DNA from: Acetobacter senegalensis
GTDB lineage: Bacteria; Pseudomonadota; Alphaproteobacteria; Acetobacterales; Acetobacteraceae
DNA length: 64,000 nt
Assembly (NCBI RefSeq): GCF_001580995.1
Contig: NZ_LHZU01000143.1
Location: 53,599 to 117,598, forward strand
Reading direction: 5' to 3'
Made by a program: the position numbers and the translations under genes. Below the pieces are notes generated by a model that worked only from the letters and a program-made list of their open reading frames with translations, did not search any database and had not been told where the DNA came from. Of this stretch, positions 63,381 to 64,000 are shown piece after piece (the first letter of the stretch is position 1; each line of letters opens with the position of its first letter).

Positions 63381-64000
63381 ATGGATAACCAGACCACGGA
63401 CCCCCGATCCGATTCACCCACGCCTCCTCGCTCTTCCAGCAGAAAAAAACGTCTTATCTGGAGCGGCGTCGCCGTTGCCGGTGTTTGCGTGCTGGCATTT
63501 GCGTTCCTGCGCCCTCATGGCACACAAAACACTGGCACCAGCAAACATCATCGCCGCCACGCTGTGCAGCAGACCTCTGACGGAGGTGATGCCCAGCCCG
63601 TAGCCGTTGAAGCCGTTAAAACCGGCGCCATGCCCGTTGTTCTGACCGAACTTGGAACGGTGGTGCCCGTCACCAACGTGACGGTCCAGACCCGTGTGGA
63701 AGGCTATCTGACCAAGGTCCTGTTCACGGAAGGTCAGCATGTTCACAAGGGCGATCTGCTCGCCGTGATTGATACACGCCCGTATGAAGTCCAGCTTGCG
63801 CAGTATGAGGGCCAGCTTGAACGGGACAAGGCCGAGCTTGCCCAGGCACGGGTGGATAACGCCCGTTACCAGCGCCTGATCAAACAGGACAGTATTGACG
63901 CCAAAACGGCGCGGGATCAGGAATTCACCGTCGAGCAGATGGAAGGCACGGTCAAATCCGATCAGGCGCTGGTAACGGGCGTTATCCACCCGTGCCTGGG
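63381..64000 (+). CDS. RND efflux periplasmic adaptor, MdtA/AcrA-like (3' part missing or disrupted)
   Basis: A membrane-fusion protein starting at ATG 63381. It has one N-terminal membrane segment (LIWSGVAVAGVCVLAFAFL), a basic His/Arg linker, then the adaptor core VEAVKTGAMPVVLTELGTVVPVTNVTV, TRVEGYLTKVLFTEGQHVHKGDLL and the AVIDTRPYEVQLAQYE lipoyl block. The helical hairpin starts DKAELAQARVDNARYQRLIKQD. Near the end the sequence becomes an exact reverse complement of upstream sequence (from 63960), so the residues after KSDQALV are not adaptor-like. The gene is either broken by an inverted duplication or the end of the assembly is false. Confidence 0.85.
   Translation, partial: MDNQTTDPRSDSPTPPRSSSRKKRLIWSGVAVAGVCVLAFAFLRPHGTQNTGTSKHHRRHAVQQTSDGGDAQPVAVEAVKTGAMPVVLTELGTVVPVTNVTVQTRVEGYLTKVLFTEGQHVHKGDLLAVIDTRPYEVQLAQYEGQLERDKAELAQARVDNARYQRLIKQDSIDAKTARDQEFTVEQMEGTVKSDQALVTGVIHPCL
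63841..64000. repeat. 41-bp perfect inverted repeat running off the window end
   Basis: Bases 63841-63881 and 63960-64000 are exact reverse complements over all 41 positions, with a 78-base spacer. The right arm runs to the window edge, so its full length is unknown. The left arm is normal adaptor coding sequence; the right arm encodes nothing adaptor-like. Confidence 0.9.

Noticed and set aside
63414..63989. Minus-strand frame beginning VDNARYQRLI near the window end
   Set aside because: Its adaptor-like first residues come from the inverted repeat at 63960-64000; the rest is antisense to the adaptor gene.
1..64000. tRNA, rRNA, CRISPR arrays, prophage or intact IS elements
   Set aside because: No T-arm-like GTTCGA motifs in the gaps, no short regularly spaced repeats, and no transposase or phage protein was recognised on either strand.

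Overview
The window looks like a chromosomal segment of an alphaproteobacterium, most likely an acetic acid bacterium (Acetobacteraceae). The reasons are the CcrM-type GANTC methyltransferase, an FzlA-like GST protein, the alphaproteobacterial order gpmI-envC-ctpA-polysaccharide deacetylase-rppH, the MoxR-DUF58-DUF4159 cluster, and a base composition in the high fifties %GC by eye. The family assignment is an inference from protein style and gene order; no search was run. Nearly all of the window is dense housekeeping sequence. I see no rRNA, tRNA, CRISPR array, prophage or intact insertion sequence.

Layout. 1-3.8 kb: the 3' part of a TPR/glycosyltransferase-like gene, then an LppC-type lipoprotein divergent from rsmI. 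3.9-7.9 kb: a flavoprotein and an FzlA-like gene on the minus strand, divergent from minCDE. 8.1-10.6 kb: an ABC exporter followed by a coupled GntR regulator. 10.8-15.3 kb: siroheme synthase (cysG), a porin and an aldo/keto reductase. 15.5-22.4 kb: an outer-membrane biogenesis operon, lptF-lptG-lptD-surA-rsmA. 22.4-22.9 kb: a gene-poor stretch. 22.9-30.8 kb, minus strand: yqeY-dnaG-rpoD-GNAT, then rpsF-rpsR-rplI, then cfa. 30.8-37.5 kb: carA-carB-greA-threonine dehydratase. 37.9-44.2 kb: gpmI, an EnvC-like factor, ctpA, a divergent polysaccharide deacetylase and rppH. 44.3-49.4 kb: an EmrAB-type efflux pair and an MsbA-like ABC transporter. 49.4-51.3 kb: cca and a DUF1285 gene. 51.4-59.3 kb: moxR, a DUF58 gene, two large membrane proteins and a small exported ankyrin-type protein. 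59.4-61.6 kb: csbD-like, rnhB and ccrM. 61.7-64 kb: an MFS transporter and the start of an RND efflux adaptor.

Several modules build or divide the cell envelope: MinCDE with FzlA, LptFGD with SurA, and EnvC with CtpA. Others run replication and transcription: DnaG, RpoD, GreA, RNase HII and CcrM.

Three observations stand out. (1) carA has an in-frame N-terminal helix-turn-helix-like domain, and two perfectly matched 19-bp near-palindromes lie just upstream in inverted orientation. This looks like a possible self-regulating pyrimidine/arginine switch. (2) Five GANTC sites, four of them in a shared GCGACTC heptamer and two in the arms of a 14-bp perfect inverted repeat, sit directly upstream of rnhB-ccrM. 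This suggests methylation-sensitive autoregulation. (3) The last 41 bases of the window are an exact reverse complement of sequence 119 bases upstream inside the RND adaptor gene. This is either an inverted duplication or a fold-back assembly artefact.
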